A stretch of DNA of 64,000 bases from Filosporella fistucella (lineage: Eukaryota > Ascomycota > Leotiomycetes > Helotiales): the NCBI GenBank assembly GCA_030077755.1, contig JAQJZZ010000011.1, forward strand, positions 1,364,001 through 1,428,000, given 5' to 3'. Each line of letters starts with the position of its first letter. Position 1 is the first letter of the stretch. Shown here piece by piece: positions 45,925 to 63,600 of this stretch. The notes beneath the pieces were generated by a model. The model had not been told where the DNA came from and did not search any database. It saw only the letters and a list, made by a program, of their open reading frames with translations. Made by a program: the position numbers and the translations under genes.

Positions 45925-46785
45925 ATGTCAAACCAGTCCAGGCCCCCCTTCACGACAGCCTTGCTCTCAGGAGCTCTTGCTGGTACCACTGTCGACCTCT
46001 CTTTGTATCCCCTCGACACATTAAAAACCCGGCTGCAATCGTCATCTGGATTTCTAGCATCAGGCGGCTTCTCAGGAATCTACCGCGGAGTAGGCAGTGC
46101 AATTGTTGGGTCCGCTCCCGGTGCAGCTCTGTTCTTCTGCACATACGAATATACAAAAAGCTTCTTATCTGCCAGACGGCATGCAAAAGCCCTGGCGGGA
46201 CATGATGAGGATTGGACTGCTCCGATTGAGCATATGATAGCTGCCAGTCTGGGAGAGATAGCGGCGTGTGCTGTCAGGGTTCCCACAGAGGTCATTAAGC
46301 AGAGGGCACAAGCCGGGCAACATCCTTCTTCGCTGTTAGCTGTCAAAGCAATATTGTCTCAACATAGAGCGATTGGGTTGTCAGGGGTATGGATGGAGCT
46401 TTACAGAGGATGGTCCGTCACGATTATGAGAGAGGTTCCATTCACAGTCATTCAGTTCCCGCTCTGGGAGTCTATGAAAGAATATAGGCGGCAGAAATCA
46501 GGAAAAGATAGTATCAGTGCATGGGAGAGTGGGCTATTTGGAAGTGCTGCTGGGGCTATTGCAGCTGGTACTACAACACCTCTGGATGTTCTGAAGACAA
46601 GAATGATGCTGGCAAGGGAGAAGACTCCATTAGTCCCCCTCTTGAAGCAAATCTTGAGGGATAGCGGCCCGAGGGCGTTCTTCGCTGGTATAGGACCTCG
46701 GATCATGTGGATTAGTGCCGGTGGTGCAATCTTCTTGGGATCGTATCAATGGGCATACAATTCATTATCTGGGAACGAAAATTAG
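45925..46785 (+). CDS. pet8: Mitochondrial S-adenosylmethionine carrier (Pet8/Sam5)
   Basis: Intronless, 286 residues, M-S-N-Q-S-R-P-P start. The first carrier signature is P-L-D-T-L-K-T-R-L-Q, second P-T-E-V-I-K-Q-R-A-Q, third P-L-D-V-L-K-T-R-M. The flanking L-Q-S-S-S-G-F and G-I-Y-R-G-V-G-S text and W-S-V-T-I-M-R-E-V-P-F are typical of Pet8. The protein imports SAM into mitochondria in exchange for S-adenosylhomocysteine, feeding methylation and lipoate/biotin synthesis. Confidence 0.92.
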   Translation: MSNQSRPPFTTALLSGALAGTTVDLSLYPLDTLKTRLQSSSGFLASGGFSGIYRGVGSAIVGSAPGAALFFCTYEYTKSFLSARRHAKALAGHDEDWTAPIEHMIAASLGEIAACAVRVPTEVIKQRAQAGQHPSSLLAVKAILSQHRAIGLSGVWMELYRGWSVTIMREVPFTVIQFPLWESMKEYRRQKSGKDSISAWESGLFGSAAGAIAAGTTTPLDVLKTRMMLAREKTPLVPLLKQILRDSGPRAFFAGIGPRIMWISAGGAIFLGSYQWAYNSLSGNEN

Positions 46786-47563
46786 TTTGTTTGCAAGCAA
46801 ATGATGCATATAGATGGCGTTAGACATAGATATCTCCGCACTGGTAATGTACAATCATGTCAGCCGTACACTGGAAGCAATCTGAATTCCAATTATTTGT
46901 ACTATAGGAAATCCATAGAAATGCCACGAATAATATACTGTGTATCAAGTCCGGATGGCAACATGTATTAGCACATGCCGCTATTCGTCTCGTGTCCCGA
47001 TTATTTCCTTGAAATGCTTTGGTTACTTACTGGTGGTAAATCTTTACGAATTCTTACCCATGCATCATGATAAGGACAAGAAAGCTCGCTCAGCTTCTAT
47101 GTCCATTCTGACTTTTCCAGGACCAGTATATGCTACATATTCTTGATCACCGAAATCTTGATATATGACACGAGTAAAATATATATTCAAGATTTTACTG
47201 AACGGAGGTGAGCTGAGAGCAAAATCGGCAAGAAAACATATTCCAGGCATAAAGAGCACTGCCTGACAGGCCAGATTAGGATCATCGCGAAATCGAAGCA
47301 GAGATATTGGCTGCCAGACATATCAGGAGAGATGGCCATGTAAATGAAAACGCAACGCCAAAGGGCACATTGAAATCGTGGCTTTATCACTTCTATGCTT
47401 TGCAATGATATATTCTATCATATTCGTTCTACTTCCAGTGCATATTATCTTAAACATTGTATTGATAAGAAGACGCCAACTATGGAGATGAATATATACG
47501 GGAGATTACAAGCAGAAATATGCAGCACTATCTTACCCAACCAAATGATGACGGCGGAAGGAT
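46786..47563. other. Convergent intergenic region
   Basis: 3' flanks of pet8 and the WDR48 gene; nothing else seen. Confidence 0.5.
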
Positions 47564-50875
<3,312 letters not shown>

Positions 50876-51345
50876 CGCCACTTATATTAATCTAGCAATC
50901 ATGCGGATCGGTTTGTAGAAGCATGAATAGGTCGCACGATTATGCATGTAAACAGTAACTGTAACGAGTATAGAGAAGAGGGGATTCCGTGGCACAGTAC
51001 GATACACAGCTCGCTCCGCATTAGCTATCCCCGTTGGAGATCGCCTGGCCCCCACATTTCGCGTGTATTTGACAGCTATTAGCCGCGGGGGATAAACACA
51101 AAATGTCCTGTTTAAGGTTAGAAAGGCAATAGTCTAAAATCTCATCTGGAGTCAATAATGGAATGCGTTTACATTGTAGTCGGGCACTGCATTGAAACAT
51201 CAAGAAGCGAAGCATTTCATCATTTATGTGTCCTTCAAGAACGAGTAAGAGCGCCATGCCTTGCCAGAATTTGATAGGTAGTTATAAACAAATAGGGTAT
51301 CGTCCTTCCGTGCCATCCTTATCAACGCCTGTAACATAACGCCCC
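50876..51345. other. Intergenic region ULP1/WDR48
   Basis: 3' flank of ULP1 and promoter of WDR48 on the same strand; no other feature seen. Confidence 0.45.
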
Positions 51346-53079
51346 TTATTCAAGTAAACCGCTCTTATCCCACGAAAAATCTCCATTAAATCCCCTGTTG
51401 ACCAAAACAGCAGCGATGCTCCTCCGTTGAAGAAACATATCACGCTCAATGTAGCATGATGTATCGAGCCCGAATGCAACACAAAAAGCATTCGTGCACA
51501 CAAATACTCCGCAGTCATATCCATTGTTCTGAACGGCGCAGCCCGTATTCGGCTGTGTCCATTCACTCTCAACATACTGGGACCCAAGCTGGTGTTTAAG
51601 CCAAGCACGTATGAGAGTAAAGAACTCGGACTTGCGACCACCCATACTATCAAAGTACTCGATTGTCTTGGCGACTGGACGGACAGCTCCAATCGTCCAA
51701 TGACTCCCAGAACATATAGGGACAAATAGGGTGTCGACGTCCATCAGTGAAACTCCTGGTGCTTTTTTTCTCTTCATAAGCCTGTCCGTGCTACTAGGAC
51801 CTTTCTTCTTGAGATTTTCGTAAAAAAAGCTGTTATGGGCAATAAATCTCGGCACCAGGCTCGGTGTCTCCCCATATGATTCTGCCTCATTCTTGGCTGC
51901 TTCATTGGCCGCTACCACTATCCATTCTATGTAAGTGTTTATAATTTCGTCATTAAGCCAAGCCCTATTTCCCAATAAAGTGCCGAAATCTTTGAGTCGA
52001 AGCTCCGTCCCTTCGAGTGATTTGGTAATGACTTGATGCGGATCACGGCAAGATTGGACACAGTCAACCTCGCTCTCCCATTTCGAGTTCAACGGCTGCA
52101 CCAGAGGCTTCTGAGGGTGACGTCGGTTTAGTCGGCGCTCCTTTCTTGCTTGCAGAGCCTTAGCTCTGGCCTGGCGTTCTCTCTCGATCCTCTCCTGCTC
52201 ACGTTTGTCCCGCTTGGTTGTTGATATCTGCAGCCCTTTGAGGTCTTCGATTTTTAGAAGCATATCATCGAGATTTTCATTCAACTCTCGATCCTTCTTC
52301 GTTGGAGACACATCTCGCTTGGGCTCTCGCTTATAACGAGATGATCCATTGACCCTGTTCTGAGATTCTCTCCATGTAGAGCCGTCCCGGCTTAGGCTTT
52401 GCGTCGATGGTTCTGGGGTAGTTTTTTGCGTACTAGGGGTCACGGATGGCTCAGAGTTGTGCCGCTGGAGACGATCTTGAGGATCTTCGTCATCATCGCT
52501 CAGTTCTATCACAACCCGCTCAGTTTTTGTAGTATTTGCTGGTTTGGCTCTACATGGCAATGGTGGCGGTTCCCAATAGCCATCCAACAGGTGAGATGCT
52601 TCTTCTTCGGTGAGGCCTGTAAGGTCGATAGCACTCTTCTCAAATTCTTTGTCTTGTTCCTCAGAATTTATCGTTAACTTAGATCTCCGTGCTTTTGGGT
52701 GTCTTCTTTGCTCTCGCGATGTTGACATCGCATCATTGCTTCGAGGGTTTAGAGGCCCCACGCGGCTCTCCGAATATGCTGCTTGAATGTCAGTAATCAA
52801 TCTTTTAACCCTTGATATGCCTACCTTCACTCTGGCCATTCTGCCCCGCTTCATTCCCCGTAGGCATGGTTGTGAGGGGAGCACCCAGATACCACTCTAC
52901 GAATCCGTGACATGCTCCTGACAGCCAGTTTCGTAGCGCGTACATAGTCGTATGAGAATCCGGAGGCTATGAGAACTTTCAGTTATTGAAAGATGAGGTC
53001 TGAATTGAGAACTCACCGATGAAGCAACAAAGGAAGTGCTCCGCGACAACTCTTCAGAAGCTTTGCGCTTTCTGTTCAT
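51346..53079 (-). CDS. ULP1: SUMO protease, Ulp1-type C48 cysteine peptidase
   Basis: Three exons, complement(join(51346..52778,52825..52966,53017..53079)), 545 residues. The catalytic triad is visible in the C-terminal ~200 residues: His428 in G-S-H-W-T-I-G, Asp445 in Y-F-D-S-M-G-G and Cys491 in N-G-Y-D-C-G-V-F-V, with the oxyanion Gln in A-V-Q-N-N-G. Upstream W-L-N-D-E-I-I-N matches the substrate-binding helix. Ulp1 matures SUMO and removes it from targets, mostly at the nuclear pore. The N-terminal half is charged with a long Glu/Arg helix ([11 protein letters not shown]). Exon 1 (21 residues, M-N-R-K-R-K-A-S) and exon 2 were rebuilt from frames; E-L-S-D-D-D-E-D is an acidic SIM-like element. 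Confidence 0.93.
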
Positions 53080-53560
53080 CGCGATTGCAGGTCGAACAAG
53101 AGGAGGTGGGATAGGGCTCCACCATCGAGCTGCTTGCGAAGCGGCGCTCTGTAGATGTAAATCACAGTCCTATTGGATGGAAGACTTCCGTGAAATTCGA
53201 GTTCTGCAAGATATGTTTGGGGGGTTGAGGCTGACGAACTGGCTGCAATCAGAGACGCCATGGGAACCTCCGGCCGACCAGTGCTAGCTGAAAACGTCAA
53301 AGCCGGCTACCAACCTCGCGAATTCCGACAACAGCCTTGCCCCAGCTCGCAACTCAGTAGGAAAGCAGCAAGGATATTCGATAGAGCAAATCGATAAATC
53401 AATTTGGAACATTCAATTATTTCTGCAATTCAATTTGACTAATTTGAATGGCAAAGTCGTCGACTTGTACCCTCATTTATTTGAATTTGCAAACTTGAAC
53501 TTGGTATAATTTCACATCTCATTCTAATGATTGATCCAAAATCTACTAATCGCTAAAAGG
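53080..53560. other. Intergenic region monooxygenase/ULP1
   Basis: 3' flank of the monooxygenase gene and ULP1 promoter; short antisense-looking frames only. Confidence 0.45.
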
Positions 53561-55604
<2,044 letters not shown>

Positions 55605-57292
55605 GTTCGAGAGACGGAAGTAAGAGGTAGCTGAGGAAGTTCGGGTAGAGTTGGATAATGTAGCATCAAAGGAGGATTCTGCGCTTTCTATATGCTATCA
55701 ATGTGGATTCGAGGGATTCCCGAATCAAGGTGGAATTTCGGAGAGTTCGACGGCAATTGAGTCGGCGTGGACATTTCTCAGGTTATTGTGTTTGGCCATT
55801 GCTTATTTTTTGCTAGCTCTTTGGGCTAGAAACACGAAGGGGACCAGATTGCAGTCAGTTGAGCGCGGCTGCTGATGCGGGAGCTGGACTTTGCTGGTTC
55901 TGAGAGAAGAAATTGCGGGGAAAACTATGGCTGGTTTCCGGGTGGGGTTTTTCGGCTGAGAGGTTCGGTAGACGGCGTCAACATTTTGACAGCTGTATCC
56001 CTGCCGAGTTGTGTTCCGCTGTCTCGTAACAAAATGAGATATCTCCAAATCCATTGTATCAACTGCCTTTCTCTGTATCCGTTGCCATCAAAACAAAAAT
56101 ATCACCCGTGAAGTCATGAATGATAAGTTGCTATATTTTCTGCATGTTATAGTTGTGTCTGTAGCTTGGGTATGATTGGCCTCTGCTCCACTTTCATGTC
56201 CTTGGTTTTGCATTGGCATATCAGATTGTTCTTCAGCTCATTACCGCTGGACAACCCCAAGACACCTCGCGTTCAAGCAGGATTTGCTGCGGGATATGAC
56301 CGATCAGCTCGAGAGTGGATGTCTCTTCAAATCCACTAGGGACATCAAGCTTTGAAATGCTTTTAGATTTGGAAGTTGCCTCAGATTCTAAAGCCGTCGT
56401 CTTTTTCGGAATCTGTTCCCTTTCTGTTGCCATGAATATGAGATGGTAATCATCTTGGTGCAAGTGCATAGCTTGCATTCATCAGGACATCGTTGCCAAG
56501 TAACTAGCCCTCCACTGAGAGATGAAGCGCGACATTCCGACTTAAATCTAGATGATAGGAGTGTAAGTATTTGGCTACTTAGTGGCTTCTAAGCTCTGTT
56601 TGATAGACCGCAGATCATGTTCAGGAAGTTTAGCTTATATTACCTAGTGGAGATTTGGGAGAATGTTACACAAAGTGAAGCTTGAGCACATTGATAGCAT
56701 TTAATTACTACCTCAAACCGGTCTGCGCTGTCACAAATCTCCATCCCCTAAGCCTTGATTGAGTTTTCGATTCGAAGTTAACAAAGGATTCGTTGAGTAT
56801 CTAAGTATGATGAACTCGGCTGGTGACGAGACCACGGAATTTAAAGCGGACGAAGAGAGCGGACGAGATTGCACAAAACGATATGTGATCTAGCATAGGT
56901 ACCTACAAAGCGTGTCTAGTGGCAGAGGAGTTTGAACCTTTTGGCGGTATAGCTGCTATCAAATTTGAAGCTAATCCAAAATAGCCTGCCTCTTCTCAAA
57001 AAACCGTGATGTAAACAACCACTACACACCTCCACATGTTGACTACCTCACATCTGTTCGCATTATGCACACCCAAATAGGGCTTGGTCATTGAATTAGG
57101 TCTTGCTACGATATTTACTTCAACGTACACTTTCGCTTTGAGACATCCAGTGCGCCGAATCAAAGTATTCAACTTTTTCAATCTCAATGAACGCTGACCG
57201 CCACAATAGTAACATTACATGTCAACAATACCAGTCACCACAATGGTAACGACAATAGTGTTCTGAAGTACACTTGAATTGCCATTGACATA
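55605..57292. other. 1.7 kb divergent intergenic region
   Basis: Between the monooxygenase (minus) and the 57293 gene (plus). An 81-codon minus frame at 56233-56478 has ATG starts but no recognisable features. A tRNA or repeat was not seen. Confidence 0.5.
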
Positions 57293-59588
57293 ATGGAATC
57301 AATAATTAGGGAATATCTTCGATCCTCGGATCCAATTCCTCCCAGCCCTTTCCTCAGCCGTAACGAACACAATCAACTCCGCACAGCCCAAAGTCATCAG
57401 TATCTCAGCAACAACAGCCCATACAAAGACATTCCAACTACACCAATCTACCCCCCTCGGAGATCATCACTGAGGAATTCTTTCAGCTTCGATACGCGCG
57501 AAGCCTTTTTGGCTCGTGGAGATAGTCCTGATAGACATAGCAGCAGAGACGCCCATATCAGCCAATCGACAATCTCTAGTCACAAAGCTATTTCTAAAAC
57601 TTTCAGTCCAATGGCAACCCCTTATTCTAACGCAACTCGTTATGAGTCGCTTGAAGGCTTTTCGGGACCACTCGGTAATTTCGTACCAATCGAGCGGAAA
57701 AGCCCAGAAAACTCAAGCTACGAGCTGAAAAACGACGGATATGTTAGTAACACGTAAGTCAAAACCTCATTTGGGTAAATCTGTAGTCTGACAAATGCCT
57801 CAGTCCTCTGAGAGCCGGAAACTTTCCTGCCACCAAGCCGTTCAAAAATCCTTTTGAGTTTGAGCCAGACAGCCCTTTCATCACGAGCAGACATCAGACA
57901 GCATTTGGAGACTTTATAAACCCCCCTGTTATCGCCAAAAGCAGCAGTCATAGTCCTCGACCTTATCATGTGAAGAATTCTCGCTCTGAAAACAATACTC
58001 TTCACACAACTCGCACTCAGCTTCCTCACGATGAGCAGTTAGCGCCGAAGCCCTTGAGCTATCGCCTCAGCAGAAGCGATTCTTCCCCATCTGTCACTCA
58101 ATCTACATTCAACGTTTCTGTTGAAAGAGATGACATACCAAGGAAGTTCAAATCGCGCTTCCACGAAACTAAAACTTACAATGACTCTCCAAATTACCGC
58201 CACGATTTTCATGATAACCGACAAGGCTTGCACGAAAGAGAAGCACGCAAACAGACTCCAGCCAGTGTTCACCGTTCTCCCAAAGGTGAAAAGTACAATT
58301 TTTCGACCTATGAGCGTCTTACTCGGGAGTTGGACCAGGAGCTTGAGAATATCCGAGACCATGATCGATCACAACAGAATTATGCGAACTCTACCTCCAG
58401 GCATGAGCGCAGGGCCCATGCCATGGATGACATTCGCTCCTCTAATGCATCGCCTCAGCCGCGAACTCCTCTCGAAGATGTCTCCAGATCTCGTGCACGC
58501 TCTCCTACCCGTTCCCCAACATACACAGCATACCAAAGCAGTGGTTTGGAATCCATGCACAGCTCGACTGTACCGGGCGGTCATTCGAACAGATCACCCA
58601 CGAGAAAAGCATTGAACAATGTCATGGAGAGAAATGAAGATGAGCATATTGAGTCATCTCCCAGTCCTAAGAAGAGGTCTCGCTCGCCAATGAAGAAGAT
58701 GTTTGGTGAGAAGGGATGGCTTGGCCGCTCGCCTGACGAGTTGCAAGACATTAAGACGCGACCTAAAAAATACTCCGTCGGTGCGAAAGACAAGCCGGGA
58801 ATGATAGGAAGACTGAAAAACAAAATCGAGGAATTTGTAAGTACACATTGATCCAAAACCTTTGCTTTGATTGACCTTGCTAGGCGGAAAAGGCAGACTT
58901 GAGTCCATTGGCAGTGAAGAACTCCAAATCTGGTCATGGAAAGCCTCCCAAACTTTCCATCCTGACGACATCTCTCATTCCAATTGAGCAAGCAAAGTTT
59001 TACATGGAATTAGAGGTTTTACTTGTTCTGACCGCCAACCAGTTCCTTATGAGTCAATTTTGTGAAGGCCGCCTTTCCATGGACACAGTCAAGAAAGCTG
59101 TTGATGGTTGGAAATCCAAAGGCCGAACTGTGGTATTTGAGTTCATGTACGATCAAGTCACACAGAGGGATATTGTTGCAGCCAATCAACACAATCTCCG
59201 CTTCTATGGACCAAGAGCTGGAGACCCGGTTCGGATTAATTCGACATTGTACACTTGGAAGCTGGTCTCGAACTATATGGCCGTCCGCACCTTTTGCGAC
59301 GCCGATACCGTTCTTATGAAACTCATGTTCGACGTTGAGCAGATTCTTTTGATTCTCGGTGCCAAAGAAATGGATCTTCTCAAACTTCAGCAATTGCGAT
59401 CTGTTGCCACTGAGATGATGCGACAAGTACGAGAGAAGAAGGCGGCAGCTGAAAATATCGGTCTTGGCCACGAAACAAGCTGGAGCAGTAAAAATGCAAC
59501 CACAAGCTTAGAAAGCGGCAACCATTCGATTGATAGTCCTTATGGCGGATTGAAGCTCGTTCCTGACTTCTACTTCGAAGATACTTAA
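57293..59588 (+). CDS. Conserved fungal protein of unknown function (732 residues)
   Basis: Three exons, join(57293..57753,57804..58836,58884..59588). The first ~490 residues are Ser/Pro/Arg-rich and probably disordered, with repeated S-P-T-R-S-P, S-P-S-P-K-K-R-S-R-S-P-M-K-K and S-R-S-R-A-R phosphorylation-like motifs. Then K-M-F-G-E-K-G-W-L-G begins an ordered region. The C-terminal ~240 residues look like a single globular helical domain (for example E-L-E-V-L-L-V-L-T-A-N-Q-F-L-M and L-I-L-G-A-K-E-M-D-L-L). I cannot name the domain. The pattern suggests a phospho-regulated scaffold, but that is guesswork from composition. Confidence 0.8.
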
Positions 59589-60677
59589 TCTCTGGGTTTG
59601 GGACTTTGCTCATTAATCGTCAAGTCCGCCAAGCATTTCATCGTACAATCTTGAGATTGTCTATAGATGGATCATCTACCCGTGTATTCGTTGTCTGAGA
59701 GAACTGTTTAATAAACATCACCATTCTGGTTTCGGTCCCACGAGCCTTCTGTCTGCCAACCTAAGCGGAGTCTTCCTCATTCACATTGACAGCAGCTCAT
59801 CGATCATCATCTCTTTGACCTGCTTTCGATTCTCTTTTCCATTTTGTTCATCGAATCAACTGACCATAGTCCACCTTCCTCACAACTCAACGTTCTTTTA
59901 ACTGTATGAGGGCTACATGACCATCTTAGCTTTTGTAAAGGGCTTGGCTCGGTGGAAGGAAATTAATAATTGCAGGAGGAAACCAAAGGGAATTTGTTTT
60001 TGTGTCTGTACAATAGCCAAACTAATAAAATTTCGACTCAAACGTCCTAGATATTTCTTGTCTTGTTTCTATTTAGGTACGTATGACCTGTGATGGTGCT
60101 AATACACTCTATCATGTGATTGGTGATAAAGCTATAAAGCGGCAGGGGGATGCTCGATGCGCCGACGTCATCAGCAAAAATAATCCATTGCACGCATTCC
60201 AACGCTCCAGCTAGGCACGACAGTTACAATAGCGAGTATAGCCATGCGACGCAGTTGCCTCATGCCGGGACTGAGCACAACCTGACCTGGTGTGCGTCTG
60301 CCAGATGGCCCAAGGCACCGACACCCAAGCCTGAGACTTTCGTAGGTTGGTATTTTGTTCACAGCGCAGACTACCTATCTTGTATATGTGCAAGAATCTC
60401 TCTTCTCCCGATACTGCAACTCATCCCCCAACCCAGCTCACTCGCTCCTTTAAATTTATCGGCCATCATTCACCCCGCTGCGTCGTCGACCAGTTATAAG
60501 CATCCATAACATACATTCCTCTCCGTCTTACTCTTACTCTTCACCCACTCTTCAAGCAAATTAAGTACTCGGCTCTGCTGGGCAGAGTCGTGTCTAAAAT
60601 CATTATACTTCTACCATCAAGGTAGGTGAGGCACCTGTTTGTAGAACAGACCGCCTGCTAACAGCGTGTAGCAAATT
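59589..60677. other. 1.1 kb intergenic region
   Basis: Holds the 57293-gene 3' flank and the DDHD-gene promoter/leader. A 119-codon ATG frame at 60150-60509 is His/Pro/Ser-rich and could be an upstream ORF, but no support beyond openness. CT-rich DNA occurs near 60510-60560. Confidence 0.5.
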
Positions 60678-63600
60678 ATGTCACAATCAAGTCATACCTA
60701 CGGTCCGACTTGCCACCTCACCCGAACTGTTGTTTTCTCTGGATACAAAGACAACGGCGATATACCGCTTCTTAAGGCACAGTTCTTCTATTCTTCACCA
60801 CTCCCTATCGACGATCCCCTGTCTGCCATCCCCATACCCGGTGGATCCGATAACAAATCCGCAAATCAACCACCTCGACCTTTCTCAGCTCCAGACAATA
60901 ACGCTCTAGAGGAAGCATGGTTAGGACTTGGAGGGAAGCGAAAGAAGAATATCAAGCCATTTAAATCTGCGGCCTCCTCACACAAACCCAGCAGTTCAAG
61001 ATCAAGGGCACCAATTTCGAGACAAGCGGGCGCCAACGCCACGAGTCCTGGAAGTGGCTCTGACAATAATCCTCTTGATTACAAGGCTGAAGATCCATGT
61101 ATTGAAGAAGCCTGTGAGGAAATATCAGGTGCTAAAGTGTATTGTGCATGTGGGGAATACCATTCTGGTTGTGAACCCTGTCCTCGAGTGTTTAATCTGA
61201 CGAATGTCACTTCCGGTGATGAAGCTCCCCAGGCATCTGGAAAGCCTTTCAAGGTAAATTCGACCTTGGGAGATAAGAAATCACCTTTCGAGGCTTCCTC
61301 GAATGATGGAGTTCAGGAAGTCCAAGATAGTCCTCATGATCAAGGAATTGAGGACGATCATCATGCCTGCGCGGGCTCTTCAATTCCTACTTGCTGTCAA
61401 GATTATGAACAACGACGTCTCGAGCACCAAATCCCACACTCAAGCCATAACCGCGGTCCTGACTTCCGGTCTCGGAAACCGAAAAAGCTCACGTCTAAAA
61501 AGAAGGGCGACCACGATGACAAGAGAGTCGGACAAGCTCCAGGTGAAATTTCTCATGATAGCGAGCCCCAAGAAACGGCGTTAGATGGACCCTTCGAGCG
61601 TCTTAGCAGAGAGCCCAAAGTTCTTGGGAAACAGGCAGACATGCCCGATTCTCAATTTCCCAAGCAGCCCGTGACGGGGAAGATTGATATTCCACAACCT
61701 GCTCAACACTCAACCACTTTATCCGGCAGTCTTCCGTCCCAGAGCGATGATACTGGCACAACAGGACTGCCGTTCTTAAAGCTACCTTCCCGAAGTAATT
61801 TAAGCCCATCTGCTCCTGATGATGATCAGGTTGAGGCATCTGCTGGAGACCCTTGTGACGAAGATGAAATCCCGCGGAGAACTCGTGAACGAGATTCCAC
61901 AGAGACTGAGACTGTTGATAACTATGGATGCAAAGCCTACAAATACAAAGATACGGTCGATGTCCCAGTCGGAGTATCAAGGCTTCACCTTGTCAAATTG
62001 CCAGCGTTACAAATGAAACCCATATACTGGTCACCTGTCAACGATATCGCCGCTGTGACTCGAGGTACTTGGTTCTACAAAGAAACCATGCTTCCAGTTG
62101 AGCCTGCAGTCGCAAACCAGCTGGAGATAGGTTACATGGAGCTCAGACCGTGGTCCCAGACTTGGAGTGACGAGCTTAATAGTGCGATTGAGGTTGGAGC
62201 TGCTGGTGAGGAAAAGATAGCCCATCGCTTGTGGCCGAAACAAGAGGATAAGAAGTCAGTCGCGCGAAATTCAGTTGAACATACTCTTTCCACAAACCCG
62301 TATTGTGCTGCGCGCTGTTTTCAAGGGCAGGCTGCGGCTGAAGGGGAAATTGACCCCGATATTCCAGATCGGAAGTCATCAGAAACGAAGACAATTTCGA
62401 AAAAGTATCCAAATTCTCAGGTCATCTATAAAGATACTCAGAATGCTTTCATCTTGAAGCCAACGCTACAGCCCTCCGCTTACTATGGCAGGAAACCATT
62501 GGCTAAAATCAAAAGGGGCACGACAGTTGGAATCCATGTCGTTCGTGGTTTTGATTGGAAGTCTTGGGAGAAGCTGCATCCATCGAAGAAGACTGCACAA
62601 GCTTTGAAGGCGGGACAGTCAGCTCCCGTTGCGGGGGCAGCCGATGCGAGTAAGAAGATCGCTTGCCTGGCTTGTCAAGTGAAAGACCAGCGAGAGACAA
62701 TTACTGATCTCGTCCTTGTAATACATGGAATTGGCCAGAAATTGTCTGAACGCATGGAAAGCTTCCACTTTACTCATTCCATCAACGCATTCCGCCGATC
62801 AGTCAATGTGGAACTTGCCAACGAACCCGTCCAGCGAGTCCTCCGGAAGGATTTTGGAGGCACCATGGTCCTTCCGATCAATTGGAGGTCGAATTTATAT
62901 TTCGACGAAGGTGGCTCGTTTAGAGCGGGGGATCAAGAAGACCAAAACACTGAATTCACCCTCAAAGACATCACTCCAGACACCATCCCTGCGATCCGTA
63001 ACATGATATCGGATGTGATGCTCGATATTCCTTTTTACATGTCACACCACAAACCAAAGATGATTCAAGCCGTCATCGCTGAGGCAAATCGGGTCTATCG
63101 GTTATGGTGCAAGAACAACCCAGATTTTCATAAGGATGGCCGTGTCCATATCATTGCGCATTCTTTGGGCAGCGCTATGGCTCTCGAGATATTGAGCAAA
63201 CAGCCTACTTCTGTGCCAAGGATTGACCTGAGTGGCAAGAAAATAAATGCCAAGCATTTCGATTTCAACACTACCAATCTATTCTTTGCTGGCAGTCCAG
63301 CCGGATTCTTCTTGCTTCTCGAAAAGGGGGCATTGCTACCTCGACGTGGGCAGTCGAAACCTGGAGCCGAGCATGAACAAAACGATAAATCTATCACTGG
63401 TGAAGCTGGAACTTTTGGTTGTCTGGCTGTTGAAAATATCTACAATATCATGCATTATAACGACCCAATTGCGTATCGATTAAACGCCACTGTCGACCCT
63501 CAATACGCTGCCAGTCTCAAAGATGCCCAAATCCCTAGCGCCACTACTGGTTTTCTGGAAAGTATCGGCAATGCAATGAGATCAATCACACCTGGGATGG

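Noticed and set aside
56233..56478. 81-codon minus frame with ATG starts
   Set aside because: Too short and featureless to support without transcript evidence.
59019..59471. 150-codon antisense frame in the 57293 gene
   Set aside because: No features; lies entirely over the supported third exon.
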